DNA from: Siphonodentalium dalli
Taxonomy: Eukaryota > Mollusca > Scaphopoda > Gadilida > Siphonodentaliidae
Assembly (NCBI GenBank): GCA_032622095.1
Contig: CP136063.1
Span: forward strand, 69,665,980-69,729,979
DNA: 64,000 nucleotides
Direction: 5' to 3'
A model generated the notes under the pieces. It was given only the letters and a program-made list of their open reading frames with translations, ran no database searches and had not been told where the DNA came from. A program made the position numbers and the translations under genes. Each line of letters opens with the position of its first letter. Position 1 is the stretch's first letter. Below are positions 35,011 through 46,526 of this stretch, one piece after another.

Positions 35011-35600
35011 AACTTTATATGCATGATTTTCACTCAGGTTATTTTGCCTGTTTCCGTCTCAGCATATCATTCGTAAATATTGTGAACTATTTTTTATAAT
35101 TGCCGCCATCTTGAAGAAGTGGTGATTTGCCCGGTGGAAAGAAAAATAATTCCATCTTTGACATTTGTTTGTTATGATCAGTTTATTTCACTTGTTTGCC
35201 AATGTGTGCGGCCAGAATGCAGTCATTTTGGTGAAGTAAATGTGATATTGTTAATTTGGTAATATAAGTTATATAACCCATTTTGGTAGTAGTACTTGTA
35301 CTACTGTGGAGTTTGTGTTTAATGTCACTGGAATACTAGTTGGTTAGAATAGGTATTCTTTCAGGGTACAGTTTTGTTGGTAGTAATAAACGCGAAGCAT
35401 TGCTTAGTCTATTTGTGTTTCAGATTGAAATTTGTGTAGTATATAGTCGCTGTATATCTGTTGTTTTTCAAGTTGTTGAAAACAGAGACAAATTGAAATC
35501 GCAAACAATGCCATTTGGCGTTCCTTTAAAATCATTCATTGTGGCAACCCAGATCTCACCACTTCCAATGTTCTCAATACATTGGATTTTATTTTTAGCT
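35011..35600. other. No gene recognised
   Basis: AT-rich. A frame at 35340-35633 has no recognisable motif. The end of this stretch is the target flank of the following element. Confidence 0.25.
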
Positions 35601-35848
35601 CGAGAATCACTAGTCCAAGTCTTCTTGTACTAAAACCAGCTAAGATATTGGGATGGCGATGCTGGCGTTTAGTCCAAGCCCGCTTGCATACCAATCCTAC
35701 CACACAACTTACGCCCACGATCTGTGGCGGGAATCTGTGGTGTATTTTACTCGATTTACCTAGCAAATCAATACATGATGCTATATACATCGGAAAGGCT
35801 TACATCTTATGGTCACAATGGTGTATAATAATCTAACTTTAATGTTAA

Positions 35849-36340
35849 AGGTACTCAACCCGTAAAGAGGGTCCCCATCTCAACAGATTCCAACAACAAC
35901 AATCCGATCAGAGGGTCCTATATTACTATTTCTTTGGCTTTGGGGGTAAAAAATATTTGATTCGAGTCGAGGAACCCATCAAACAAAGCTCAGAGTTATT
36001 AGATATTGATTTTTGAAAATTCTTATGTTCTCGAGATGAGTACTTATAACTGCCGTCAATTTGGTAACATGCTCGAGATTTTACGCCAAAATTCTATTCA
36101 AACAGACAAGGATGGATAACTCTATAATCAAGTGGTAATAATTGATATAATCAAGTGGTAATAATTGACTACGTACTGGGCCAGTAAGAATTCCCGATAA
36201 TGAAAAATAATAGATTTCTAAAATCGATATCTAACAAATCTGAGCTTTGATGGGTGACTTCTTCGACTCGAATCAAATTTTTTTTACCCCCGAAGCCATT
36301 GAAATAGTAATTGAGAGGAGTTTTATCGGGTTGAGTACCT
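35849..36340. mobile_element. Foldback MITE with TTAA duplication, aggtactcaacccg ends
   Basis: The ends aggtactcaacccg and cgggttgagtacct are bounded by TTAA (35845-35848 and 36341-36344). The arms pair imperfectly over about 200 bp (both contain gattcgagtcga and caaagctcaga). The element is nested inside 35611-37470. TTAA fits a Kolobok- or piggyBac-like origin. Confidence 0.85.
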
Positions 36341-36344
36341 TTAA

Positions 36345-37401
36345 ATTACACATAGAATATTCCGGTTGATTGCCATAAACATCGATTTGTTTCTCTGTTT
36401 GTTTACGTTTTAACCGAAAGCCGAAGTGGTCCGAATAAGTTCGGCATAATCCGCTGTTTGTTCTGGGAATTTTACTTTCCGTTTCTATATATAGCGCGGG
36501 TTTTCCGAACAAAAATGGCGAAAACCAATCGCCCGAAAGTCCAGTTTCTATGTGCTTTCAGAACAATTCCCGCACTAAAAACTTAATGACATAATGGAGG
36601 ATCAGAACGGTAGTTTTGTTGACAATTTTCGCAAGCAACTTGTCAAAATTGGAGCAAATTAGAACTCTTGTGTCTGACTTTCCATCCGTGTGATTTTCAT
36701 CCATGTGCATTTTGACTTTTGTGTTGATAAAATAATCGGAGAACCGAATCACACAGTTTCGAAATATAGTTCTCCCGTTTTAGTGGGACTTTTCAAACTT
36801 AAGGTTAAAAATTTATACAAATTTTGTTTGATTTTTTGTGTGCTTAACAAGAGCAGTATATTGCTCTGTTCGCTTAGTATATAACTTAATTTCGCCGAAG
36901 TCCACCAAATGTGGGAAATGTAGCACCATATTATTTATTCTAATACTCGTTGTGTTTACACTGTTTTAAACTTTGAGAGGGTTGTAATTCCCCGTAATTT
37001 ATTTAATGTATTACATTTATATCTTCAATGTTTAATTAATCTATTTATTATTTTATTTATTGACACACATAATTACGATTACAATGGAGAATTCTTCGTA
37101 ATTTGCGTTGTTGTCCAAAATCTACGGAATATTTTCAACGGAAAATGCCGAACACAGTTCGCGAGGTCAACCGAGTTCGCATACTTTTAAAAAATTGTAA
37201 ACATTGAGGTAAATGTCTCTTTTCGCATTAAATTACTGTTTTAAATTCACAACTGATGTGGGTTTCAGATAAAATAGCATGTCTTCTGCGGAAAATATCC
37301 GTTTATTGTCGCAATTGTGATATTTTATTTCATATAATTGTGGTTTTATTTGAGCGGGTCACTAACGCTTAAGCCGTGTCATAAGCGAGCATATAGGGCG
37401 G
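36345..37401. other. Interior of the MULE-like element; no gene recognised
   Basis: AT-rich. The frames at 36273-36512 (minus) and 36690-36884 (plus) show no motif. Confidence 0.35.
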
Positions 37402-37547
37402 TCTTGGACTAAACGCCAGCATCGCCATCCCAATATCTTAGCTGGTTTTAGTACAAGAAGACTTGGACTAGAGAATCACCTGCTGGTACATTTGAAGAAG
37501 ATAATGTAGCAAGTAGATTCTGGTGCCAGAGAGAAGACCAGACTATG

Positions 37548-38102
37548 TGATACAGACATGACTTTGGACAAGCTAATTGATTTGAAATGAGTTATCTCTG
37601 CTATATTCGTGGTAGAGAAATTAGAGGGACATGAAGTGTATTCATAAAACATTTTAGATTATATCATAAGATGAATAAAGGGAGGCACAATATTGTATGT
37701 TTTCAAGATGGGTGCATGAGAACATTTAGTTTATTCTATAGTTTGAAGAGACACATTCTGAAAATCACAACAAGCCCAAGGATGCACCTGTTGAGCCACA
37801 ATCTGAAGGGAGGGAACTTGGATGTTCCTGAACTCGACACATTTGAGGATGATAAAGATTTGCTTGCCGATGATAATGAAGATACACAAACAAATACCAG
37901 TATTGATACTGCCATAGAAGAGTTTGATGTCACCTCCCTAGCCTCTACTATGTTGTCTAAGCTTAAGAGTAACCCTTCATGTTCACTTTCAACGGTTCAA
38001 TTAAACCATGATATGATGAGAGTGTCATCTCAGCTAATCATTGAAATCCTGGGATACATAAAGCAGAAGACTATGGCAAGCCGTGTTCACATTTTTGATT
38101 GA
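37548..38102 (+). CDS. C2H2-finger protein, uncharacterised family, single-exon piece
   Basis: From ATG 37671 the frame encodes MNKGRHNIVCFQDGCMRTFS with finger residues C-x4-C ... SLKRHIL (the second His is not clear). A Ser/Asp-rich linker follows (ELDTFEDDKDLLADDNEDTQ), then a helical-looking tail ending IIEILGYIKQKTM. The last residues (ASRVHIFD) come from the palindromic repeat next to it, so the gene is probably cut. Upstream sequence 37548-37670 is shared with 2119-2235. The family occurs in multiple copies, suggesting it belongs to a mobile element. Confidence 0.5.
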
Positions 38103-38104
38103 TT

Positions 38105-38240
38105 TGAACTTAAGTCCAATTATTTGGACTTAAGTCCAAATGAATTGGACTTAAGTCCAAATGAATTGGACTTAAGTCCAATTAGCGAATTGATTTGGAC
38201 TTAAGTCCAATTCATTTGGACTTAAGTCCAATTCATCTGG
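38105..38240. repeat. Array of ttggacttaagtccaa palindromes
   Basis: About seven copies of the perfect 16-bp palindrome ttggacttaagtccaa, spaced by 4-6 bases (atga, attc). They are arranged as two inverted halves around aattagcgaatt (38179-38190). It truncates the C2H2 frame. It is built like the palindrome array at 5941-6334, with a different core. Confidence 0.9.
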
Positions 38241-39028
38241 TTTGAAACGATAGTCCCCTTCTTTGTAATGGTATATTCCTGCAAGTTTTGATTGACAGTC
38301 AAACTCCGTACTAACCAGGGCATTCCTGACTCCAAGACTAACTCCGTACGTCCCCTTTGCCACGTGGCTTGTTTTCGGCATGCCGAGATTGAAAATGTTT
38401 CGAATCCGAATTGGCATCTTAATAAATACTAACTGCATGCATGAATGAAGTAAAATTAATTCACGACTTGATTCAATTGTTATTTGACAGCATGTAGTGT
38501 AGGCTACACGCAGTTTCGTTTATTGCATTTACTAAGTGTCTTATTTGTATAATTTGCTCGGTTTTCAAAGTCAATGTAATAAGGGTGTACTCGAAAGTCG
38601 AATTATGCCAAAACAATAGATTAGAGTGACTCCCCTTCTATTGCTATTGTAATGACTGCGTGAAGCACAGCCTCGGTTAACCTCGAAGTCAAAATTACTC
38701 TATCTTGTTCACATTTTGGAATCTCCTAGAATTGTAGTAGTGTAAAAAATTTCTTTTCAGTAACCAGTTAAGGATTCCATCTTTTAGTTCATCAGTAATC
38801 CATTAACATAAAATCTCAGTAAACATATGCTCAGAATTGCTTCATTAGCACAAGATAATTAAGCTGCAAAGGTACGATCTGTTACCCATGCCATGGTCAA
38901 CTTTGGAAATTTCAGGGCGACTTCAACTTCGCCCGGCTGCAAAATTAGGGCGAAGTGAGCAAGAAATTATTAAGGGAGACTTCTTCGCCCACATCGCCCC
39001 CTCGGCTGGTCCCTGGATCCAACCAAAG
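38241..39028. other. No gene recognised
   Basis: No family is identified. The pair gggcgacttcaacttcgccc / gggcgaagt at 38912-38955 is a small inverted repeat. Confidence 0.3.
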
Positions 39029-42000
39029 GTACGACCTAAAACCTGTGCTAATGGGAATTGTTGAGGGACATCATGATGAACACAAGCTCGATGGATACCA
39101 ACCCATGGTAATAGCTCAAATTTTACAATGTAAAGTTGAGCTAATAACTGAGTGATATTAGATGGTATGCTGTTAGAGTGACATTCTGGCAATTTAACAT
39201 GATTTTGGAAGGTTTGAGAAAGTCGTCATTTGACAACGTTGTAATCTATATATAATTTTTTTGCAGGAAAGAAATTCAAATCTCAGCTCACCAATTGCAG
39301 AAGTGAGTAGCAATTGTAGTACTAATAGCTGGATTCAATAACTGAAATTATACCTGGAAAATGAGTATGTCAGATGTATAGGTGCCACGATTATTGATTT
39401 TGATAATTGGGGGGGGGGCATGGGGTGATTAACTGCTGCAGCTGGTTATTTTAGGCATCGGCTGATGTAATGTTACGTTAATAAAGTTGATCATAAAACA
39501 CCGGAAATGTCCATGAGCACAATGTATTCAAAACCAATTACACAGTTCTCAATGATGTCATCATAGTCATGATTGTAATGTTTGTGAGTTCTTTGCGTAG
39601 TTCTTAGCGATTAATTTCAGTGTTATGAGTAGCCAAACATAAAAACAACATAAAACTAGGAATGCACAATGGTTCCTAAAAATGGGAATCTAATTTTATG
39701 GAAACTATAAGTTTCAGCAAACTTCCAGACCGTGAATAACAATCACAGAGGTCTGCACTACAAATATCATCCGAAAGTATTTGAGTTTTATTCACCGGTC
39801 ACCACATTATAAGCGATAGCCTGTACTAGTAACATTTAAGTATACGTATATGCAAACAAGGTATACTCGCAAATGATATTGTGCATAATAAGGGAAGTAC
39901 TAGTATTGCTGAAGAATTATTAAAGGGATACAGTTCACTTGCATTTGGGGACACCAATATCATATACTGGTATATGCACAATGTCAATCAACTCCCCACT
40001 GGTCCAATCAAGGGCGAGTGCATTCAGTTCATTGAACACGATGACAATTGGCACATTTTAAAGACGTAGTGCTGCCTTTCTTGTAGAAATAGACAATGAC
40101 GTTGCATAAGTTCAGAGGTACAGTGTCGCCAATTTTGATCGTGATCAAGGATTGTTAACCCCTCGGTTGTAGATTAAACTGTCACTGTAAAACAAACGCA
40201 GTATTCAATAATACCTGGCATTTTCAGACGTCCGAAATAACACAGTTTAATCAACGACGCAAATGGTAATCAATTATCGGCTTTATCAACGGTTCATCGA
40301 TTATACGATTAATCGTGGCACCCCTAGTCAGATTATTATTGTTCGGGACATTATGACATTACAAGGCATTATGCATGCTAAATGTCAAGATATAATGGTT
40401 TTACCTTAATTTTAAAAATAACTTTACTGTAATAAAGGCATGCAGTGGAAGGGTCTTTGATAGCGTGAACTCCTCTATATATGCTTAAAAGATATTGCAT
40501 TCTTTCCAACTGCCCAAGTAACAAGTAACAATTAATACTGTTATGCAGACAATGGGACAAGTGTACTTAATGCTATTATGCAGACAATGGGACAAGTGTA
40601 CTCGACAAGAGAAAACTTATTAGAACTTCTAAGTCCTCGGATTATCTTGTCCATTACTAAATATATTCGCTGTCAATATATCAAACCAAAATTTAAAATC
40701 ACTTTCTTTTTATACTGACACAGCCTGTTCTTGATAATATGGGGCTTTCAACTACCAACCTTCGAGAAAGACAAAATGAAGAATACAGGCAGAGTCTGCA
40801 TGTGGATCGACAGAGATCTAATGTTAGTGTTTACTGAAAACCTAATTCTTTTTCCACATAAAAATTGTCATAAATTAATTTTAAAAATTAATTAAAAAAA
40901 TTAAAATTGTCATATTTCTGACGATTGCCGCCAGTGGCGGGCTAACATGCTAGTCTACTATATATTTTGAGACTTCCGTATATGTGTATATATGTGTGTG
41001 GGTACTTTATAGAATCGAAAACGGCTGGTCAGATCGAGCTCAAACTTCCTATCTAAGGGTAAAATCCCATGGGGATCGTCAACGTTGCATTTTGGACAAG
41101 CTCTGAACACTCATTCTCCACTCCCAATCATCAAAATCACTGCAAACGGCACTTCGGGGGTTAAGGCATCAACGATCTTTATATTGACCATATTTGGAGT
41201 TGTTAACCGACTAACGCTCTTTATTGTCATCGACGTTGCTAAACAGTTACCCATGAGTACGAAACTATGGATGCAAAACGCGAAATGCATTTATCTCGAT
41301 TAAAAAGGCAGAATTAACGTGTTGTGTGATTCTTATGTCTGTCGTTAGGGACGGCTACTGCGTGTTGTGTGAAAACAAAAAATGCGTGTTGTGTCATTCT
41401 TATGTCTGTTTATTCCAATGGGACTATGAATTCCCCCCCCCCCCCATGTTTTTAAAATACTAAGATGTTTCGCATGTCAGTAAACCTTGCGAGACCAGAC
41501 CGGCTAACGTAACCAAAACATTAGCTCACCAAGTAAGCCCGACCACGGCTTACACTCATTAACACTAATCACAAGCCTTTAGCATGTGATCGACAATGAA
41601 CAACAACTCAGTTGTACTCATATGTCATGTTTCAGACAGAAGATTTGTACTATACTGCGAAACGTCCAAAACAGATAGCAATAAAAGCTCCGACAAAATT
41701 TTTGGAATGCTTAGAAATGTGGGTGATTTCTGAGAAATTCTGCGCATTAATGTATTATTATTTTTTTCAGTCTGTTCAAGTTGAAAAACCCGAAGAGGAT
41801 TTAATTCAGGTAAAGTCAACATACATTCCCCCAACATATATCATTAAGCAAAAAAATCACACTTTCAACTTTGACGATCAACAGAATTAACTGGGTGATC
41901 AGTGTTTGCCAAGTGTCACTGGCCTGATTACTGAGTGGGATTTTCTTTAATTGAACCAGGTGTCACAATATTGAACCACATCCATAACTGTTTCACTACA

Positions 42001-44740
42001 AGCACTTGAAGGGTATCTGCCTCATATGATGGACCAAGTACTAGTATGTGTTATCGCCATCGATTTATTGAAGGCACACACCCCTGTAATGCAGGTCCCC
42101 TGAAGAATTTATGTTTTCTTTTTCACCAAATGCGATAAGAAAAATCTTTATCAATAAACTGTGAAGAATGTCCCATTTTGAAGCATTCTTTTGTATAGCC
42201 AGTTGATGAATAACATAGGAAATATAGGGTATTACATGCAGTGTGACTTACTTTTTTGAGTTTTTTTTTTTTACTACATTGAGGTTTTCTCAGTGAGTAT
42301 AGCAGACAGCATTTTGAAGATTAATATTTCACTTTCTGATAGTTTTGAATGTGTTATTTCAGTTAAGAGCAAGGAGGGCTGCACTAGAATCCCAACCAGA
42401 AAGTGGAGTGGTGCTGAAGATCCGGGGAGGGTCAAAAAGAACCTTCAGGCCAACAGCAGAAATAAAGGTACAATTTTCAGAAAATGAAAGTGTCAATGAC
42501 ACTGTAGCTCAACTTAGGTAGGGGAATAATCCATAAGATTTTTATGACAATCGGATAAGAGATATGGCCTGTAGGGGTAACATACTCTTATAAGGCCTTC
42601 ACCTTTTATCCAAACAATACTTTTGATTTTACCTGTATTTAAAAAAAATCATAATTTTGTGTAAAATTAAAAGTTTGTTTGCATACTATACATATTACTC
42701 ATTTAACTAGAGCACTCAGGGTGGTTTATAGGACTCTAACCTGATTAAGGTATCAATTGACTGTACCTCACATTATACGAGTAATAATTATAATCAAGTG
42801 TAAATTCCAGGACAGCTGTAGAGCATGCCAACAGATCTAGTTATAAAATGATTTAATGGCAATGATGGCTTCCTGCATCCATATCGAAAATAAATCAAAT
42901 TTGATGTATCATATTACTTTTTACAGAATGTCATGGATTTCATAGGAAGTGAACAACAAGCCACAAAATACTTTAAAATAACAATACCAGGCATGGCAGC
43001 CCCATGGTATTCCTGGGAGAGTGCTGGCACTCTCGACTCCAGAGGATTGACAAACTCGACTGTCATGGAGGTGGAATGGGATGTCCAGCCTCCACATACA
43101 TCCACATATACAAAGTATGTCACAAAACATTACTATAAATTAATTACTAAGTTATAATACACCACCACAAATCACAATGAAGATCTAAATAATGTTCGGT
43201 GACAAATGGATGAGGGATCTCCAACCCCCTTTTAAACAATACATACAGGTAGGGAATTCATATAGATCTCGAGAAGAAAACAATTGTTGATAGATGGATA
43301 GACAGAACAATGGATGGAAGGACACTCTGACAGACCAACACTTCTAATCCAATATACCCCCCACTTTTTTTTATCCATAATCGGGTATAATGAGTTCACA
43401 TAGATAAGTGGTTAAGAAAATAATATTGGAACAGTCAAGAATGAATGTCAGTCACCTAGGGAATATCCACACCAAATATGAACCCATTTGGCCCTCTTGA
43501 TCTAAAGAAGATTTTCAAAGAATTGTTGGCAGATGGACGGACGTACAGACGGATGGACAGATGACGGACGAGATGTGATGACTAGAGCTCCACCGGAGAC
43601 TTCGCTTCAGGTGAACGAAAAATGAAACGAAAAAAGAATAGGATGACAAGGCTATACACATGTAATTCCATTGTAAACATACTTTGCATTGTGATTGCCA
43701 TTCAAAGAATTTACCTTATCAATAATAGTTTAATACTTAATATTGGATTTAGTTTTATCTCAATTTAACCAGACAGTCTTCATAATTGAACTCATCTTAG
43801 ATATTGGAGACCACCATTGAAATGAGAGAGATTGTTTTGTTCTTCATTCAGTATTATCCCTGGTTATGATATATTGAAGTATAAATACTGACCAGTATTA
43901 AATATTAAATAGCTGCAATAAACCATCATTCCAGATTCTAATGATTAAATCTATTTGGATTATTTTCAGTCCATATGAAGAGCTTGCAGCAGTGATAGGG
44001 GCTCCAAAGCCAATACTATCTGATGAGGAGATGGAGGAGACAACAAATAATGAGTAAGACTCTTGGTGATTTAGTCAGTTAGTTTGATGTTACTTTTAAC
44101 AGCCATGGTCATATTGACATAACAGATCTAAAGTCAGGAGATGGAATATATTTATTAATTTTCCTAATTTTAGGAGACTTCTACTTCAAACAGTGACTAA
44201 CACGGTACTATTCTTTACTTCCAGTCTTAGACTTAAATGAATTAAACATCTATGCTGAAAAACATATTTCTTTGAAAATAAATTACCATATTTTTATTCA
44301 TGTGCGATGAATTTAAATTTTTATATATACATAAATCTTTAATCTAACTAAATTTGGTCACTGGCGGCCATGTATTTTTTCCGAATGACCCCAAAATGAC
44401 TCGTTCCTATCTACATGTCAATGCCCATAACAAATTTCCCGTGCTAAAGGAAATTGTTGACGAATCACGCACACACAAAGTAAAGTTGAGCTAAATATTA
44501 AAAAAATTTGAATAGCCAGATTTAGCAGGAAATAAAAACAAAACATGTATTACTGTCTAAATTTTCAGACCTACCAACTCCACCACAGATATCAATCTCA
44601 TTATTAACGAAATGAGAACAGAGTACATTATACAGGATGAAATCCAGAAGGTAATTGTATCAAGGAGGCCAGAATATCTGTGGGATAATGCAGTCCGTAT
44701 GTTCAAGCGGTCATCATTCAACTTTCTAAAACAACTGAAA
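39029..44740 (+). CDS. Spliced gene: UBX-like domain followed by start of a HECT E3 domain
   Basis: Predicted exons are about 39029-39107, 39267-39302, 40724-40822, 41771-41809, 42363-42467, 42927-43114, 43970-44053 and 44569-44740. All have AG/GT borders and compatible phases, with no in-frame stop. LRERQNEEYRQSLHVDRQ resembles the helix before a UBX domain. LRARRAALESQPESG...RTFRPTAEIKNVMDFI is UBX-like. YIIQDEIQKVIVSRRPEY and AVRMFKRSSFNFLKQLK match the first helices of a HECT ubiquitin ligase. The catalytic HECT C-lobe is not found downstream. The start is uncertain; ATG 39051 is possible. This is the most intact gene of the central window. Confidence 0.65.
39379..40326. mobile_element. 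Non-autonomous hAT, taggtgccacgatta family, copy 1
   Basis: The left end taggtgccacgattattgat and right end attaatcgtggcacccct are inverted; gtcagat occurs on both flanks (39369 and 40327). Its interior is homologous to 61560-62220 (gctgatgtaat, gttaataaagt, atgagcacaatgtatt). It lies in an intron of the UBX-HECT gene. A 62-codon frame at 39881-40069 is probably chance. Confidence 0.75.
43200..43625 (+). mobile_element. Pearl/Helitron-like remnant in an intron
   Basis: It has two decayed units ending in gatggacagaac/gatggacggacgtacagacg microsatellite-like tracts, and the end stretch ctccaccggagacttcgcttcaggtgaac, which can form a hairpin. It resembles the pearl-like blocks but is more degraded. 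Confidence 0.45.
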
Positions 44741-44872
44741 GTGAGTATTTGTAGCCCGTAAAATTGACTTGGCCAATGAACAAAACAACCTCTTTATATG
44801 TCAAGATGTCATGATAAATTTCACAATGATCAGACAAAAGGTACCATCATTGAACCATTGGTATGCCCTCTA

Positions 44873-45068
44873 TTAGAGGTGCCACGATTATTGATTTTGA
44901 TAATCGATAATCAGTCGTCAATAATCGACCATAGGTCGCCTCGCATATATAAGAGAATGCATTGGCCTAACAAATGTTTTTTAAACAATTTTTTACAATT
45001 TTAATAATTTATTCTTATATTCTTTAACAGACTTATTTTGTAGGTTTAGGGCCGATGAGGGTTAAGGT
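44873..45068. mobile_element. hAT left end fused to a TTAA-MITE fragment
   Basis: It begins attagaggtgccacgattat (the end of the hAT family at 39379). At about 44927 it switches to the palindrome half gaccataggtcgcctcgcat...gcattggc, followed by the TTAA-family tail ending gggttaagg near 45065. Two elements share a breakpoint at the gacc of the palindrome centre. Confidence 0.7.
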
Positions 45069-45166
45069 TTAACATATGATGGGGAACAGTGGCTTCCAAT
45101 CTTCAAATCATTTGTATTGACATTTGAGCCCAATGTTTTCATGATTCTCACCATCGACAAAAGAGC

Positions 45167-45483
45167 TTAACCATTTACCCAACAAACCGGCCAAAAACGC
45201 CCAAATAAAGCTTCAACAGCCTAAAATATCTTCGGTCTGTCTCAATAACACCATACAAATATGGATATCATTGGAACCGGTTCATTGACCACATTGTGAT
45301 GGTTACAGTTATTATACAGTTTTTAACACTTTTTACCATTTTTTCTTACATTCTTTAACAATTTTATAATTTTTAATATGTTAAGCCAATGCATTCTCTT
45401 ATATATGCGAGGCGACCTATGATCGACTCGCATATATAAGAGAATGCATTGGCACAGGTCCGTTCTGTTGGGTAAAGGGTTAA
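45167..45483. mobile_element. TTAA MITE with one palindrome module, copy C
   Basis: Bounded by TTAA, with ends ccatttacccaacaaacc and ctgttgggtaaagggt. Only the right palindrome (45385-45453) is present. The left one is absent, and the sequence goes from gttacagttat directly to the spacer. Confidence 0.9.
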
Positions 45484-46014
45484 ACTGCTACGTCAGTTAA
45501 AATCATGGAATCGAAACATATGAATGTAAACCGCTTAAATAATTGGACACTGTAGATGCAACAAGGTTTCCTTGAAGTTGAATTCATGTTTATTCAACTG
45601 ACAATGCAGCAAGTGAAACTCTTCAACAATACTCGTCAACATACATGTGAAGTTCAAGATTAATTCAGTATGCCATTATTGATGCGACATCGATATCCAT
45701 TCGTTCACTAAAATTGAACTGACAATGCATCAAGACAAGCCGTTGACATGGATCTGTTCGGATTGAGCAAGTTGTATATACGCCAAATCCAAGGTATTTT
45801 AGTTTGTGTTCTCAATAACTCACATGTCAGACTCTCTGACATCATTTAGATTTTGTTACTCAATTTAACGCCTCTCTTGTGAATATTAATTCGACAAGTG
45901 AATAAACAATGTTTCCGTTAGGTCAATATAAATAAATGCTAGATTTACATCCAAGTGTTTTCAGAAAAATGGGAATTTTCTGGCATGCTTTATTAAAGTA
46001 GATTCATGGTTCGC
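45484..46014. other. No gene recognised
   Basis: Weak direct repeats (aactgacaatgca at 45596 and 45717). No coding sequence is recognised. The expected HECT continuation is not here. Confidence 0.35.
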
Positions 46015-46465
46015 GCTGCCACTTGCCAATTTTGCCAATGGCAAAAATAATTCACATTTGGCAAAAAAATATTTTCATTTGGCAAAAGTTTTGGCAAGTC
46101 ACTTTTTAGTTCCTCAATAAAGTTAAAAATTATCAGTCAATCAATACCATTAATTTTAGGAAACTACTACACATCATTAATCTCCGTTAATCTGGTAGCA
46201 TTATTAGCAGTGGGTGGATGGATTAACAGTATTTAGTGTGGCGGTGGTGGTGTTTACATAGCTAACCCTCTTGTGATGTTCCCTTCTGATGTACATGTAG
46301 CAACTCTTCTACCATTTTATTGTTCGGTGCATGGTTTATTGTTGTATGATAAACCACAATAGATATGTGAGTTTAATTATTAACTAAATACTATCCTACC
46401 GATATCAAATGTCGTTCAAATTATTTGGCAAAAGTAAATTTTGGTCCAGCATGGTAAAAGTGGTA
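46015..46465. mobile_element. Truncated relative of the 30763 hAT
   Basis: It starts ggttcgcgctgccacttgcc, matching the hAT end cagggttcacgctgcctatt, and carries repeated tttggcaaaa words like the interior of that family. No opposite end is identified. Confidence 0.45.
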
Positions 46466-46526
46466 AAAGCATGCCTTTCAATTTTCACCGGACCAAGAGT
46501 AGAACAATAATTTAATGCTATGAATC

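Larger units (their letters stand above)
35611..37470. mobile_element. Element with 68-bp perfect TIRs and 9-bp target duplication (MULE-like)
   Basis: The left end tagtccaagtcttcttgtac... and right end ...gtacaagaagacttggacta are perfect inverted repeats for 68 bp. The flanks GAGAATCAC (35602-35610 and 37471-37479) are a 9-bp target duplication. Long TIRs plus a 9-bp duplication are typical of Mutator-like elements. The words tagtccaag also occur at the inner TIR boundary. No transposase frame is seen, so it is non-autonomous. Confidence 0.85.

Noticed and set aside
42914-43130. Minus-strand frames opposite the UBX-HECT exon
   Set aside because: The plus strand has splice signals and phase-compatible neighbours; the minus frames are shadows.
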